From positions 124,001 to 188,000 of the forward strand of contig NZ_LBNQ01000033.1 in assembly GCF_001005215.1 (NCBI RefSeq): a DNA stretch of 64,000 nucleotides. Reading direction: 5' to 3'. The stretch comes from Lampropedia cohaerens. Lineage in GTDB: Bacteria > Pseudomonadota > Gammaproteobacteria > Burkholderiales > Burkholderiaceae_C. Positions 48,783-61,340 of the stretch are shown in pieces. The notes under the pieces are model-generated. The model worked only from the letters and a program-made list of their open reading frames with translations. It was not told where the DNA came from and made no database searches. The position numbers and the translations under genes are program-made. The stretch's first letter is position 1; every line of letters begins with the position of its first letter.

Positions 48783-49796
48783 ATGCCACCGATAAGCTCT
48801 CCTTCACAAGTCCCATTGACGCCGCCACCGCAGCGCATGCCGTTGCGCGCCGTGGCATGGGCGGTGCTGGTGCATGTGGGGCTGATTGCTGCCTTCATGA
48901 TCGGTGCCAGCTTCAAGCGGCCCACTGAAACGCTGGTCGCAGCGGAGCTGTGGTCTGCTCTGCCGCAGCAGGCGGCGCCTGCCGCTGCCTCTGCGCAGTC
49001 AGATGGCCCGACGACTGAACCTGCCGAGTCCTTCGAATCACCGCAGCCACAACCAACCTCCGCGCCGCAACCCGTGGAGGAGCCGGCACCCGAGCCAGAT
49101 CCGGAACTCGTTTTGCAGGAAGAGCGCCGCAAGCGGGAATTGGCCAAACAGGCCGAGCTCAGGCGCAAGGCGCAGGAGGCGCAAGCGGCCAGGCAGAAAG
49201 CCCAGCAGCAGGAGGCCGAGCGCAAGAAGGCGCAGGAGGCTGCCGCCGCCAAGAAAAAGGCGGAAGAAGAAGCCGCGGCTCAAAAGAAACGTGCCGAGGA
49301 GGAGGCGACCAAGCAAAAGAAAGCAGCGGAGGCTGCCGCCGCGAAAAAGAAGGCTGAGCAAGAGGCCGCTGCGAAGAAGAAGAAGGCAGAACAAGAGGCT
49401 GCCGCGAAGAAAAAGCGCGAGGCCGCCGAAGCCGAGGCACGGCGTGAGGCGGAGCTGCAACGCATCCAGAGCCTTGCCGGCGCGACTGGAGCCACTGGTT
49501 CCACCGGTACTGCGGCGCAGACCTCAGGGCCATCTGCAGGCTATGCCGGTCAGGTCATTGCGCGCGTGCGGCCCCACATCCAGTTCCCTGGCGTGCTGGT
49601 GGGCAATCCAACCGCTGTCGTGGAAGTCCGCGTCGACAGCGCAGGCCGTATAACCAGCAGACGCGTCATGCGCTCCAGCGGCAACGTTGCCTGGGATGAC
49701 GCTGTGCTGCGTGCGCTGGATGCGGCAGAGACTCTGCCCAAGGATAATGGGCGGGTGCATCCGGTGTTGACGCTGGAATTCTCGCCCAACGGATAA
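48783..49796 (+). CDS. tolA: Tol-Pal protein TolA
   Basis: Periplasm-spanning protein of about 337 residues. N-terminal helix AVAWAVLVHVGLIAAFMIGA, Pro/Glu-rich linker, long Ala/Lys/Glu coiled coil (repeats of EAAAKKKAEEEAA type), then a TolA/TonB C-terminal domain (VIARVRPHIQFPGVLVGNPT; VVEVRVDSAGRITSRRVMRS). ATG 48783 was preferred to an in-frame GTG at 48744, but the ribosome-binding site is weak for both. No tolB or pal follows; dnaX does. Confidence 0.93.
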   Translation: MPPISSPSQVPLTPPPQRMPLRAVAWAVLVHVGLIAAFMIGASFKRPTETLVAAELWSALPQQAAPAAASAQSDGPTTEPAESFESPQPQPTSAPQPVEEPAPEPDPELVLQEERRKRELAKQAELRRKAQEAQAARQKAQQQEAERKKAQEAAAAKKKAEEEAAAQKKRAEEEATKQKKAAEAAAAKKKAEQEAAAKKKKAEQEAAAKKKREAAEAEARREAELQRIQSLAGATGATGSTGTAAQTSGPSAGYAGQVIARVRPHIQFPGVLVGNPTAVVEVRVDSAGRITSRRVMRSSGNVAWDDAVLRALDAAETLPKDNGRVHPVLTLEFSPNG

Positions 49797-49866
49797 GCCA
49801 TTGGCGCGTCTGGCTGGAGAGTGGGCTAAAGCCCCCGTGCCAAGCCTTGCCTTAGAATCGAGTGCT

Positions 49867-51882
49867 ATGTCTTATCTCGTGCTCGCCCGCAAATACCGTC
49901 CTCAGAACTTCGAGGAGATGGTGGGGCAGGAACACGTGGTGCAGGCCCTCTCCAATGCACTGGCCAAGCAGCGCCTGCACCATGCCTATCTGTTCACGGG
50001 CACGCGCGGCGTGGGCAAGACCACCGTTTCACGCATATTGGCCAAGTCGCTCAACTGCCAGGGCCCGGACGGGCAGGGTGGCATCACAGCGCATCCCTGT
50101 GGCGTCTGTCAGGCGTGTCGCGATATCGATGCAGGCCGGTTCGTCGATTACACCGAGCTTGATGCGGCATCCAACCGTGGCGTTGAAGAAGTACAGAGCC
50201 TGATGGAACAGGCCGTTTACAAGCCGGTGCAGGGGCGCTTCAAGGTCTTCATGATCGACGAAGTGCACATGCTCTCCAACACCGCGTTCAACGCGATGCT
50301 GAAAACGCTGGAGGAGCCGCCGGAGTACCTCAAGTTCGTGCTCGCCACGACCGATCCGCAGAAGGTTCCGGTAACGGTGCTCTCGCGCTGTCTGCAGTTC
50401 AATCTGCGGCCCATGGCGCCACAGACCGTGGCCGAGCACCTGCAGCAGGTACTCGGCAAGGAAGGCGTGCCCTACGATCGGCCCAGCCTGCAGTTGCTGG
50501 CTCGCGCCGCGCGGGGTTCGATGCGCGATGCACTGTCGCTGACAGACCAGGCGATTGCCTTCGGCGATGGGGCGCTGGTGGAGGCAACGGTTCGGCGCAT
50601 GCTCGGTGTAGTTGACAAGCGCTATGTGCTGGATGCCATCGGGGCGCTTGCGCAGTCGAATGGCGCGGCCGTGGTTGCGCTGGTCGATGCATTGCGCCAG
50701 GAAGGCATCGCAGCCGCGTCCCTGCTGGAGGATATGGCACTGGCACTGCAGAAGATGGCTTTGCTGCAGAGTTTGCCGAACTTGGCAGAAGAAACGCTGG
50801 ACGAGCCTGATGCCGCGCGCCTGAAGGACTTGGCCGCCCAGCTGCCACCCGATGAGACGCAGCTGCTCTACACGTTGTGTCTCAAGGGCAGGGAAGAACT
50901 AGGGCTGGCCCCGGACGAGTATTCCGGGCTGGTCATGGTGCTGCTGCGGCTTCTTGCCTTCAAGCTGCCGCCGGGGGAAATCCGGGTGCAGACGCAGCCT
51001 GCCGGCGGTTTCGCGCCAGCCAACGTCGAAGCACCAGCGCCATCGGCGCAGCCGGCACCATCCGCTGCGACTTCCGTAGATCAGGCCCCAGCCGCGCTGG
51101 CGCCGCGGGAGCACACCCACGCATTGGATCATCAGGCGCACTCTGCTGTGATCGAAGCCGAGAAGAAGCCGGAGACCGCCATACCGGCGCCGGACGCACG
51201 CACGCTGCCGCCGTGGGAGGTACAGCCGCCGCAAATGTCTCAGCCTCCGGCCGTGGTGCAACAGCCGGATGCAGCGCAATCCGTTGCCTCCGCGGCGTCG
51301 GCGCCGCAATCCGTTGAAACCGTCGTGCCGCAATCCGTTGAGGCCGTCGTGCCACAACCTTCGTCCGCTGTTGACACGCCAACGGACGTAGCTGTACCGG
51401 CGCGCCCTGACGAGAACAGTCAGCCCTGCGCGGCGGCGCCGCAAGAAAGTGCGGTGCGCTTGCCGGATGCCGCACTGCCACTCGATGCATGGTGGCATGC
51501 GTTGGTAAGCGACCTGGTGGAGCGTGGCCAGCTGACTGCACTGGTGCGTGAACTGGCAATGCAGTCGCAGCTGGTGGGCCGTGATGGCGCGCAACTCAGC
51601 TTGCGCATCGCCAACACCAGCCTGTTGGGCGATGCCCTGCGCAAGAAACTGGAGACGGTGCTGGCGCAAACCGGTGTTGCGTTCCGGATCGTTGTCGAGC
51701 AGGGCCAGGCCGAGCACAGCCCCGCCCAGCAGCAGCAGGCATTGAAGGAAGCCGCGCAGCGCCGCGCCGAAGCCATTGTCGAGGAAGATCCGCGCGTGCA
51801 GTGGTTGCGCGAGAATCTGGGCGGGCAGATCGTGCCCGGCAGCATCCATCCTGTGGTGACGCAGGCTGCGTCACACCAATAA
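49867..51882 (+). CDS. dnaX: DNA polymerase III tau/gamma subunit
   Basis: Clamp-loader ATPase, about 671 residues. Walker A GTRGVGKTTVSRILA, four-Cys zinc site (LNCQ...CGVCQACRDID), Walker B region FKVFMIDEVHMLS, sensor region LATTDPQKVPVTVLSRC, then domain III, a long low-complexity Pro/Ala/Val region with the repeated QSVE motif, and the tau C-terminal domain (LVERGQLTALVRELAMQSQL). The ATG at 49867 (MSYLVLARKYRPQNFEEMVG) begins the homology. A TAGAAT box at 49853-49858 is only 8 bp before it, so the message may be leaderless. No obvious A6G frameshift site was noticed. Confidence 0.96.
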   Translation: MSYLVLARKYRPQNFEEMVGQEHVVQALSNALAKQRLHHAYLFTGTRGVGKTTVSRILAKSLNCQGPDGQGGITAHPCGVCQACRDIDAGRFVDYTELDAASNRGVEEVQSLMEQAVYKPVQGRFKVFMIDEVHMLSNTAFNAMLKTLEEPPEYLKFVLATTDPQKVPVTVLSRCLQFNLRPMAPQTVAEHLQQVLGKEGVPYDRPSLQLLARAARGSMRDALSLTDQAIAFGDGALVEATVRRMLGVVDKRYVLDAIGALAQSNGAAVVALVDALRQEGIAAASLLEDMALALQKMALLQSLPNLAEETLDEPDAARLKDLAAQLPPDETQLLYTLCLKGREELGLAPDEYSGLVMVLLRLLAFKLPPGEIRVQTQPAGGFAPANVEAPAPSAQPAPSAATSVDQAPAALAPREHTHALDHQAHSAVIEAEKKPETAIPAPDARTLPPWEVQPPQMSQPPAVVQQPDAAQSVASAASAPQSVETVVPQSVEAVVPQPSSAVDTPTDVAVPARPDENSQPCAAAPQESAVRLPDAALPLDAWWHALVSDLVERGQLTALVRELAMQSQLVGRDGAQLSLRIANTSLLGDALRKKLETVLAQTGVAFRIVVEQGQAEHSPAQQQQALKEAAQRRAEAIVEEDPRVQWLRENLGGQIVPGSIHPVVTQAASHQ

Positions 51883-51951
51883 ATAGTTTGGCGGTTGCGC
51901 CTGGCGTGACTTGCTGGCTCTCATCATCATTCAATCAACCAAGGAAACTCC

Positions 51952-52290
51952 ATGTTCAACAAGGGACAGATGGCCGGATTGCTCAAGCAAGCCCAGGCCA
52001 TGCAGGAAAACCTCAAGAAAGCGCAGGAAGAACTCGCCAACATCGAGGTCGAGGGCGAGTCTGGTGCCGGACTGGTCAAGGTCGTGATGACCGCCAAGCA
52101 CGAGGTGCGCCGTGTCACCATCGATCCCAGCTTGCTGGCCGAGGACAAGGACATGCTGGAGGATCTCGTCGCGGCCGCATTCAATGCGGGCCTGCGCAAG
52201 GCCAGCGAAGTCGAGCAGGAAAAGATGGGCAAGCTCACCGGTGGAATGGGCGGCCTGGGAGGCCTGGGCGGTCTGAAACTGCCGTTCTGA
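51952..52290 (+). CDS. ybaB: Nucleoid-associated protein YbaB/EbfC
   Basis: Small DNA-binding protein (112 residues) in the conserved dnaX-ybaB-recR order. Family features: [20 protein letters not shown], the central [20 protein letters not shown] and a Gly/Met-rich C-terminus ([14 protein letters not shown]). AAGGAAAC precedes the ATG. Confidence 0.95.
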   Translation: MFNKGQMAGLLKQAQAMQENLKKAQEELANIEVEGESGAGLVKVVMTAKHEVRRVTIDPSLLAEDKDMLEDLVAAAFNAGLRKASEVEQEKMGKLTGGMGGLGGLGGLKLPF

Positions 52291-52348
52291 TGCGGATGCC
52301 GGTAGCGTCGTCGATGCACGTGCGGCGTGCCATTGCAACCTGTCACTC

Positions 52349-52942
52349 GTGAGCACCATTCCTGACAGCCTGGAGGCGTTGATCGAGGCGCTGCGCCAAC
52401 TGCCGGGCGTGGGCGCGAAATCGGCTGCACGCATGGCCTACCATCTGCTGCAGCACGATCGCGACGGCGCGCAGCGGCTGGCCGATGCGCTGATGGCGGC
52501 GGTGCGCAACATCCGGCATTGCGAGCGCTGTCACACGTTTTCCGAGCAGCCGATCTGCAGCACCTGCGCCGATCCGGCGCGTGACCAGACCCGTCTGTGC
52601 GTGGTCGAGACGCCCTCCGATCAGGCGGTGCTGGAGCGCACGGGCGCCTACGACGGCCTGTACTTTGTGCTGCAGGGGCGCATCAGCCCGCTTGACGGTG
52701 TCGGCATTGCCGAGCTGGGATTGGCCGAACTGATGGTCCGCGCCAGCGACGGCGTGATTGAGGAAGTCATCGTGGCCACCAGCTTTACCGCCGAGGGCGA
52801 GGCAACGGCGCACATCATCAGTCAGGCGCTGGCCAAGCGCGGCATCCGTGCCACGCGGCTGGCACGTGGCGTACCTATCGGCGGTGAGCTGGAATACGTT
52901 GATCTGGGCACCATTGCACATGCGCTGGCAGATCGCCATTGA
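52349..52942 (+). CDS. recR: Recombination mediator RecR
   Basis: Gap-repair protein, 197 residues: helix-hairpin-helix ([20 protein letters not shown]), four-Cys zinc finger ([20 protein letters not shown]) and Toprim domain ([35 protein letters not shown]). It starts with GTG at 52349. With RecF/RecO it loads RecA at gaps. Last gene of the dnaX cluster. Confidence 0.96.
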   Translation: MSTIPDSLEALIEALRQLPGVGAKSAARMAYHLLQHDRDGAQRLADALMAAVRNIRHCERCHTFSEQPICSTCADPARDQTRLCVVETPSDQAVLERTGAYDGLYFVLQGRISPLDGVGIAELGLAELMVRASDGVIEEVIVATSFTAEGEATAHIISQALAKRGIRATRLARGVPIGGELEYVDLGTIAHALADRH

Positions 52943-52972
52943 TTAGGTGCCTCTGCTGGTTTGGGGAGCGCC

Positions 52973-53338
52973 ATGACCCGTATCAACTGCGTGCCCGTTG
53001 AAGAGTTGAGTGGTCCGCACCTGGTCGCCGAATACCGGGAGCTACCCCGCGTATTCGCGCTGGCCGAAAAAGCGGCAGCGCGCGGCACGTTCGTGCAGCC
53101 CGCCGCCTACACGCTTGGCAAGGGACACGTGCTGTTTTTCTATACGCGCCTGCAGTTTCTTGCCAAGCGCCATCAGGCATTGGTGGCGGAGATGCGCCGG
53201 CGTGGCTACAAACCTACCTATCCTGGCATCACGCGCGCGGATTTTCCAGCCATCCCTGATGCGTTCTGGGGCGACTGGGAGCCTACTGAGCAAGCGCTGG
53301 CGATCAATCGCCAGCGTATTCGCGAGCGTAGTGGGTAA
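52973..53338 (+). CDS. Pyrimidine dimer DNA glycosylase (T4 endonuclease V-like)
   Basis: 121 residues, closely resembling phage T4 DenV: MTRINCVPVEELSGPHLVAE with YRELPRVF directly after. The catalytic N-terminal Thr2 and Glu23 are both present. GKGHVLFFYTRLQFLAKRHQ and DFPAIPDAFWGDWEPTEQAL also match. It would cleave the glycosidic bond at UV-induced cyclobutane dimers and nick by beta-elimination. The C-terminal aromatic tail of T4 DenV (WYKYYG) is missing. GGGGAGCG precedes the ATG; it may be co-transcribed with recR, 30 bp upstream. Confidence 0.9.
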   Translation: MTRINCVPVEELSGPHLVAEYRELPRVFALAEKAAARGTFVQPAAYTLGKGHVLFFYTRLQFLAKRHQALVAEMRRRGYKPTYPGITRADFPAIPDAFWGDWEPTEQALAINRQRIRERSG

Positions 53339-53389
53339 CCCGCGTTCGGCACGCGTCTCGCGCTGCCGGGTTCTGCGGGCCATGCATGC

Positions 53390-53749
53390 TCAGGCTGCTT
53401 GCTGCACCGTCTGCTGCAGATGCGTATCGCCCCAGTTCTTTAGTGCCTCAATGACAGGTGCCAGCGTCAGCCCGTAATCGGTCAGGCGGTATTCCACCTT
53501 TGGGGGAACTTCCGCATAGATCTTTCGCGCGACCAGACCGTCGCGCTCAAGCTCGCGCAGCTGGTTGGTCAGCATGCGCTGCGTGATGTTGGGCAATATG
53601 CGCCGCAGCTCATTGAAACGAAGCACCTGCGCTTCCAGCAGCCGATAGAGGATCACGCCTTTCCATTTGCCGCCAATGAGGCTCAGCGTAGCTTCGACCG
53701 AACAGCCGACTGCGCAATCAAATGATGCATGGGTGGTACGGCCCATCAT
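53390..53749 (-). CDS. HxlR-family transcriptional regulator
   Basis: 119 residues with the winged-helix HxlR signature: Cys-containing N-terminus (CAVGCSVEATLSLIGGKWKG), FNELRRILPNITQRMLTNQL and LVARKIYAEVPPKVEYRLTD. The paired N-terminal Cys could be redox-sensing, as in YodB-like members. It is divergent from the oxidoreductase gene at 53847 with a shared control region, so it probably regulates that gene and itself. Confidence 0.9.
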   Translation of the reverse strand: MMGRTTHASFDCAVGCSVEATLSLIGGKWKGVILYRLLEAQVLRFNELRRILPNITQRMLTNQLRELERDGLVARKIYAEVPPKVEYRLTDYGLTLAPVIEALKNWGDTHLQQTVQQAA

Positions 53750-53773
53750 GGTTCCTTTTTCGACACTATATGC

Positions 53774-53790
53774 AAGGTATGTGCGTACTT
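53774..53790. promoter_or_regulatory. Imperfect palindrome, candidate HxlR operator
   Basis: AAGGTA-TGTGC-GTACTT-like inverted repeat in the divergent region between the HxlR gene and the zinc-type oxidoreductase gene. The surrounding sequence is AT-rich (TTTAAAAATATAAG), as expected for overlapping divergent promoters. Only spacing and symmetry support it. Confidence 0.45.
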
Positions 53791-53846
53791 TAAAAATATA
53801 AGAATACTATCAACAATGACGCCTCCAATTGTTCTAGGAGTCCATC

Positions 53847-54863
53847 ATGAAAGCCGTGGGTTTCAACCGCCCCTTGCCCATCGACCATCCAGAAGCCCTG
53901 GTCGATCTTGAACTGCCTGATCCGGAATACGGTCAGCACGACCTGCTGGTCGACGTTCAGGCCATTGCCGTCAATCCGGTGGATACGAAAGTGCGCGCGT
54001 CTGCGACGCCCGCTGAGGGAAACTGGCGCATTCCCGGCTGGGATGCCGCCGGCAAGGTTGTGGCGGTAGGCGCTGCAGTGCGGGGTTTTCAACCGGGTGA
54101 CCGGGTGTTCTATGCCGGTGCGCTGGATCGCCCCGGCAGCTATGCACAGCGGCAGGCCGTGGATGCGCGCATTGCCGCGCATGCGCCCGCCTCGTTGGGT
54201 GACGAGGACGCGGCTGCGCTACCGCTGACGGCATTGACAGCCTGGGAAACGCTGTTTGATCGCCTGAAAGTCGCGGAGTTGGTGGCTGGCGGCACCCGCG
54301 CGATCGTCATTCTTGGCGCAGCGGGGGGCGTGGGATCGATGGCGATTCAGTTGGTGCGTGCGCTCACCGATCTCACAGTCATCGCCACAGCCTCACGTCC
54401 CGAATCGGTTGCATGGGTGCGGCAGATGGGCGCGCACCATGTCATCGACCATCGCAAGCCGCTGGCTCCGCAGGTCGAGGCACTGGGATTGGGTGCGCCC
54501 GCGTTCGTGTTTTCCACCAATCAGACGCAGGACTGCCTGGCCGACATCGCCCGGTTCATCGCACCACAAGGGCGGATGGCGCTGATCGATGATCCGCAGG
54601 GGCTGGACATCATGCCCCTCAAATCAAAGAGCGTGTCGGTGCACTGGGAGTTCATGTTCACCCGGCCGCTGTTTTGTACGGCCGATATCGCCCGGCAACA
54701 GGAGATCCTGCAGCAGGTCGCGCAGCTTGCCAAGCAGGGGAAAATCGTGTCGACGCGGCGGCAGTCGCTGGGCGCCATCAATGCGGCCAACCTGCGCAAG
54801 GCCCATGCGCTGCTGGAGAGCGGACAAAGCATTGGCAAGGTCACGCTGGCGGGCTTTGCGTAG
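53847..54863 (+). CDS. Zinc-type alcohol dehydrogenase/quinone oxidoreductase family protein
   Basis: Medium-chain dehydrogenase (338 residues) of the ZADH/quinone reductase subgroup. GroES-like N-terminus (VDVQAIAVNPVDTKVRASAT; WDAAGKVVAVGAAVRGFQPG), then the Rossmann segment IVILGAAGGVGSMAIQLVRA. The catalytic Cys/His zinc ligands of true alcohol dehydrogenases are not evident, so NADPH-dependent enone or quinone reduction is more likely. It is divergently paired with the HxlR regulator, a common arrangement for electrophile-induced reductases. Confidence 0.87.
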   Translation: MKAVGFNRPLPIDHPEALVDLELPDPEYGQHDLLVDVQAIAVNPVDTKVRASATPAEGNWRIPGWDAAGKVVAVGAAVRGFQPGDRVFYAGALDRPGSYAQRQAVDARIAAHAPASLGDEDAAALPLTALTAWETLFDRLKVAELVAGGTRAIVILGAAGGVGSMAIQLVRALTDLTVIATASRPESVAWVRQMGAHHVIDHRKPLAPQVEALGLGAPAFVFSTNQTQDCLADIARFIAPQGRMALIDDPQGLDIMPLKSKSVSVHWEFMFTRPLFCTADIARQQEILQQVAQLAKQGKIVSTRRQSLGAINAANLRKAHALLESGQSIGKVTLAGFA

Positions 54864-54886
54864 CGCGGGCGCAAGCGCGTCGTTGG

Positions 54887-57749
<2,863 letters not shown>

Positions 57750-57854
57750 TTTTTTTACGCGGTGACTGCGACTGCCTTCGTAGAATCGGGCTGTTTCAGC
57801 CGATCTCAACGCGCAGCCACCGACGGCGGCTGCCGCGCATTTTCCTTTCTCAGC

Positions 57855-58496
57855 ATGACACAGAATCCCCAAACCCTGCACGTGGTTGATCATCCACTGG
57901 TGCAGCACAAGCTCACCCTGATGCGGTCCAAGACGGCCAGTACCAACAGCTTCCGGCGCCTGCTGACGGAAGTCAGCACGTTGATGGCCTATGAAGTCAC
58001 GCGTGACGTGCCGACGCAGCTGGTGGAGATCGAAACGCCGCTGGAGTCCATGCGTGCGCCGATGATCGATGGCAAGAAGCTGGTGCTCGTGTCCATCCTG
58101 CGTGCAGGTGGCGGCATTCTCGACGGCGTGCTCAATGTCATCCCCGGCGCGCGCGTGGGTCACATCGGGCTGTATCGGGATCCGGATACGCTGGAGGCGG
58201 TCGAGTACTACTTCAAGATGCCCTCGGAGGTGGCCGAGCGCGATGTCATCCTGGTTGATCCGATGCTGGCCACCGGCAACTCCATCATTGCGGCGGTGAA
58301 CCGCATGAAGGAGCTCAAGCCGCGTTCCATCAAGTTCCTGTGTATTCTGGCCGCGCCGGAGGGAGTGGCAGCGCTGCAGAAGGCGCATCCGGATGTGCAT
58401 ATTTACACGGCGGCGGTCGATCGCGGGCTGGATGATCATGGCTACATTCGCCCTGGTCTTGGCGATGCTGGTGACCGCATCTTTGGTACCAAATGA
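57855..58496 (+). CDS. upp: Uracil phosphoribosyltransferase
   Basis: Pyrimidine salvage enzyme, about 213 residues: uracil plus PRPP to UMP. PRPP-binding loop [14 protein letters not shown]-like ([20 protein letters not shown]), family N-terminus [20 protein letters not shown] and C-terminal [20 protein letters not shown] 57855 was chosen at the start of homology. A TAGAAT box at 57781-57786 is a possible -10. The stop overlaps the HIT gene by 4 bp. Confidence 0.96.
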   Translation: MTQNPQTLHVVDHPLVQHKLTLMRSKTASTNSFRRLLTEVSTLMAYEVTRDVPTQLVEIETPLESMRAPMIDGKKLVLVSILRAGGGILDGVLNVIPGARVGHIGLYRDPDTLEAVEYYFKMPSEVAERDVILVDPMLATGNSIIAAVNRMKELKPRSIKFLCILAAPEGVAALQKAHPDVHIYTAAVDRGLDDHGYIRPGLGDAGDRIFGTK

Positions 58497-58981
58497 CCGC
58501 GCCGTGCACTCCGAAGGACGCGCAATGCCTGACTGACTGTCCGCTGTGTCAGGAGCCGGGCGGGCGGGTGATCTATCACGACGCCCACCTGCGCGTCGTA
58601 CATGCCGACGAGCCAGGACTGCCTGCCTTTTACCGGGTCATATGGCGCGCCCATGTGCGGGAGTGGACGGACCTGCCCGAGCCGGCGCAGTTGCGCTGCT
58701 TGCGCGCTGTGGCCGCCGTCGAACAGGCCATGCGAGACATCATTGCGCCTGACAAGGTCAATCTGGCGACGCTGGGCAACATGGTGGCCCATCTGCATTG
58801 GCATGTGATCGCCCGCTACCGGTGGGATGCGTGGTTCCCGGCGCCGGTGTGGGCCGCGCCGCAGCGCGCGCTCGATGCGCCTGAGCAGCGCGATGCGGCA
58901 GCCCGTCTGGCAGCCCTGCGCGAGCCGCTGGAGCAGGCCATGTGCCAGGCACTGACCCGACTGCCTGCGCCGCCTGCGTAG
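58493..58981 (+). CDS. HIT-family hydrolase
   Basis: 162 residues with the histidine triad region [20 protein letters not shown] (H-x-H-x-H). An N-terminal Cys pair (CPLCQE) resembles the zinc site of some HIT proteins. Family members hydrolyse nucleotide-phosphate conjugates. Translationally coupled to upp by a 4-bp overlap, which hints at a nucleotide-related role. Confidence 0.88.
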   Translation: MTAPCTPKDAQCLTDCPLCQEPGGRVIYHDAHLRVVHADEPGLPAFYRVIWRAHVREWTDLPEPAQLRCLRAVAAVEQAMRDIIAPDKVNLATLGNMVAHLHWHVIARYRWDAWFPAPVWAAPQRALDAPEQRDAAARLAALREPLEQAMCQALTRLPAPPA

Positions 58982-59202
58982 TCGATGCGGCACGCAACAG
59001 GGTTTGCACTGCCAGCGCCATGTCTTCGCATGGCTAGAATCGGTGCAGATGCACGGCTTGCCTAGCCTCCCACCGGCAGCATGCAACGCCGCAGCCGGCG
59101 GCAGTACTGGCCTGCGGAGCCACATAAGCCAAGCTTTTTGGCCATTCCGTCTGGCAGCCCCGATGCTGCAGTTCATCCCTTCAACGAGGAATCGCGACCA
59201 CC

Positions 59203-59769
59203 ATGGCGACCCCATCCAAAGCGACGTCAGACCAGCAGCAATCGTCATTGCAGGGTCGGATCATCAAGAAGTATCCCAACCGGCGGCTGTACGACCTGGC
59301 CCACTCGTGCTACATCACATTGGCCGACGTCAAACAGCTGATCATGGAGCACGAGCCGGTTGTCGTGGTCGATGCCAAGACGGGCGAGAACATCACGCGC
59401 AGCATTCTGCTGCAGATCATTCTTGAGGAGGAGGTAGCTGGCACGCCGATCTTCAGCGAGGCGGTGCTGGCCAATCTGATCCGTTTCTACGGGCACACCA
59501 TGCAAGGCTTCATGGGCGCCTACATCGAAAAGAACATTCAGGCGATGGCCGAGCTGCAGTCGCAATGGGCCGAGCAGGCGCGGCAGATGCCGCCGGAGCT
59601 CTGGAACCAGTTCCAGGCGCTGGGGCAGCCGGTGATGCCCAACCTGATGGGCGACTACACCGAGCAGTCGCGTCAGGCCTTTGCCAGGGCACAGGAGCAG
59701 ATGCAGGAGCAGGTGCGCCGCCAGACCGAGCAGTTCATGCAGTTGTTTGGCTTCAAGGCGGGCAGGTGA
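59203..59769 (+). CDS. phaR: Polyhydroxyalkanoate synthesis repressor PhaR
   Basis: 188 residues. N-terminal PHB/PHA accumulation regulator DNA-binding domain (RIIKKYPNRRLYDLAHSCYI; TGENITRSILLQIILEEE), then a PHB_acc domain and a Gln-rich helical C-terminus. It represses phasin and PHA genes when no polymer is present. No pha genes are near. GAGGA precedes the ATG, and a TAGAAT box lies at 59035-59040. The 220-bp stretch upstream has no other gene. Confidence 0.93.
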   Translation: MATPSKATSDQQQSSLQGRIIKKYPNRRLYDLAHSCYITLADVKQLIMEHEPVVVVDAKTGENITRSILLQIILEEEVAGTPIFSEAVLANLIRFYGHTMQGFMGAYIEKNIQAMAELQSQWAEQARQMPPELWNQFQALGQPVMPNLMGDYTEQSRQAFARAQEQMQEQVRRQTEQFMQLFGFKAGR

Positions 59770-59784
59770 GGGCGGCGCGTGCCG

Positions 59785-60465
59785 TCACACGGACGCTGCG
59801 GCCACCGTCTGCGCCAGCTCCGGCGTGATCACACGGCGTGCGCCGTTGAAGCGGCTGCGCCAGTAGCGTACATTCATGTTCTCCACCCGGATGCTGGCGC
59901 CGGCGCGCGGTGAGTGGATGAAGCGGCCGTCACCAATATAGACGCCGACATGGCTGAATTTGCGACGCAGGGTGTTGAAAAACACGAGGTCGCCAGGCTT
60001 GAGCTCGCTGCGGTCGATGGCTTCGGTGGCGCGTGCCTGTTCGGCCGCGGTGCGCGGCAGCGTGTACCCAAGGGTGCGCTGGTACAGCGAAAGCACGAAG
60101 CCGCTGCAGTCAAAGCCGCCCTGCATGGTGCTGCTGCCGTACGCATAGGGGCGCCCGAGATAGCCCATGGCCGTGAGCACCACGTCCGACATCACAAGTG
60201 TTTGCGAGGGGAAGTGGGGACTGTCGTCCGAGCCAAGATGGCCAAACAGGTTCACGCGTGGCTGAGGGCCGGCATATCCGAGTGCGGCGGTTTTGTGGCG
60301 ATTGCCGACGGCCTCGCCGGATGCGCCAAGCTCACGGCTGTGCAGAAAGCTGGCGATCACATCCTCGCTCTGTTCATCGGCGTGCGCAGGAATTTGCAGG
60401 CACACTGTCATGGCAAGGGCGGCGAACGCGAGAATAGGGCGAGGCATGGTCGGCGAAGATACCAT
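59785..60465 (-). CDS. Exported NlpC/P60 cell-wall hydrolase
   Basis: About 226 residues. Signal peptide (MPRPILAFAALAMTVCLQIP, cleavage near AHA-DE) and a C-terminal NlpC/P60 domain with catalytic Cys in GGFDCSGFVLSLYQRTLG and His in FSHVGVYIGDGRFIHSP. It would cleave peptidoglycan stem peptides. Starts at 60465 or 60447 are possible; the former has a slightly better upstream AGAAAAG. Convergent with phaR. The 210 bp to the next gene is AT-richer and probably holds divergent promoters. Confidence 0.9.
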   Translation of the reverse strand: MVSSPTMPRPILAFAALAMTVCLQIPAHADEQSEDVIASFLHSRELGASGEAVGNRHKTAALGYAGPQPRVNLFGHLGSDDSPHFPSQTLVMSDVVLTAMGYLGRPYAYGSSTMQGGFDCSGFVLSLYQRTLGYTLPRTAAEQARATEAIDRSELKPGDLVFFNTLRRKFSHVGVYIGDGRFIHSPRAGASIRVENMNVRYWRSRFNGARRVITPELAQTVAAASV

Positions 60466-60675
60466 CTTTTCTACAGAAAGAATACATAAAGTTGCTTCAA
60501 CTCTATGATCCGTTTGGTAAAAATACTTGTATGCGTCGCCTTGTTGCAAGACGAAGGCTGCATTTGAACATACTCTTTTGCACGCAAGCAAGTTGCTTGC
60601 CAACCCTGTCTGGATTTCTTGTTCATCGCAGCGGATTACCCGTTGCTGGTGAATCCAATCGTTTGGGAGAACGCA

Positions 60676-61287
60676 ATGTTGTTGGATGTGGAGCGCGCAC
60701 AGCTGGTGCTGGTGGATTATCAGGCGAAGCTGATGCCGGCGATTTTCGAGGCGCAGCAGGTGCTGCAACGCGCCGCAATACTGGGGCAGCTGGCCACCCT
60801 GTTCGATGTGCCTTGCTGGGGCACCGAGCAGAACCCCGCCAAGCTCGGCGCCAATGATGCGCGGGTGCGTGCGGCCTGCCGTGAGACGTTCGCGAAGATG
60901 TATTTCGGTGCCTGTGCGGAGCCAGACCTGGTGCAGGCGCTGCGCCCGCCCGTCAAGCCTGCCGGGGGCAACGCACGCAGCCTGCCTCGACATCTGCAGA
61001 AGAGCCGGGAGCAACCACAGCAGCCATCGCGCGATCAGATTCTGGTGGCCGGTTGCGAAGCGCACGTCTGCCTCTTGCAGACGGCGCTGGGGCTGCTGGA
61101 GGAGGAGTTCGAGGTGTGGGTCGTCACCGATGCCTGCAGCTCACGCAGCGAACGCGACCGCGATGCCGCGTTCGACCGCCTCGCTGGAGCGGGGGTAGAG
61201 CTAGTCACTACCGAGATGGTGGCATTCGAATGGTGCCAGACTGCGGAGGACCCACGCTTCAAGCAAGTGCTGGCGCTGATCAAGTAA
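60676..61287 (+). CDS. Isochorismatase-family hydrolase
   Basis: About 203 residues. Catalytic Asp in LVLVDYQAKLMPAIFEA, Lys in ETFAKMYFGAC and Cys in VAGCEAHVCLLQTALGLL, the Cys-Asp-Lys arrangement of the family. A Pro/Gln/Arg-rich stretch of about 30 residues (after LVQALRPPVKPAGGNARS) between Lys and Cys is unusual for the compact YcaC-like type. GGGAG precedes ATG 60676. Substrate unknown. Confidence 0.85.
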   Translation: MLLDVERAQLVLVDYQAKLMPAIFEAQQVLQRAAILGQLATLFDVPCWGTEQNPAKLGANDARVRAACRETFAKMYFGACAEPDLVQALRPPVKPAGGNARSLPRHLQKSREQPQQPSRDQILVAGCEAHVCLLQTALGLLEEEFEVWVVTDACSSRSERDRDAAFDRLAGAGVELVTTEMVAFEWCQTAEDPRFKQVLALIK

Positions 61288-61340
61288 CCAGCAACGCGCG
61301 CCACCGCGCGACCAATCATTGAGTAACAGGGGGAAAGCCG

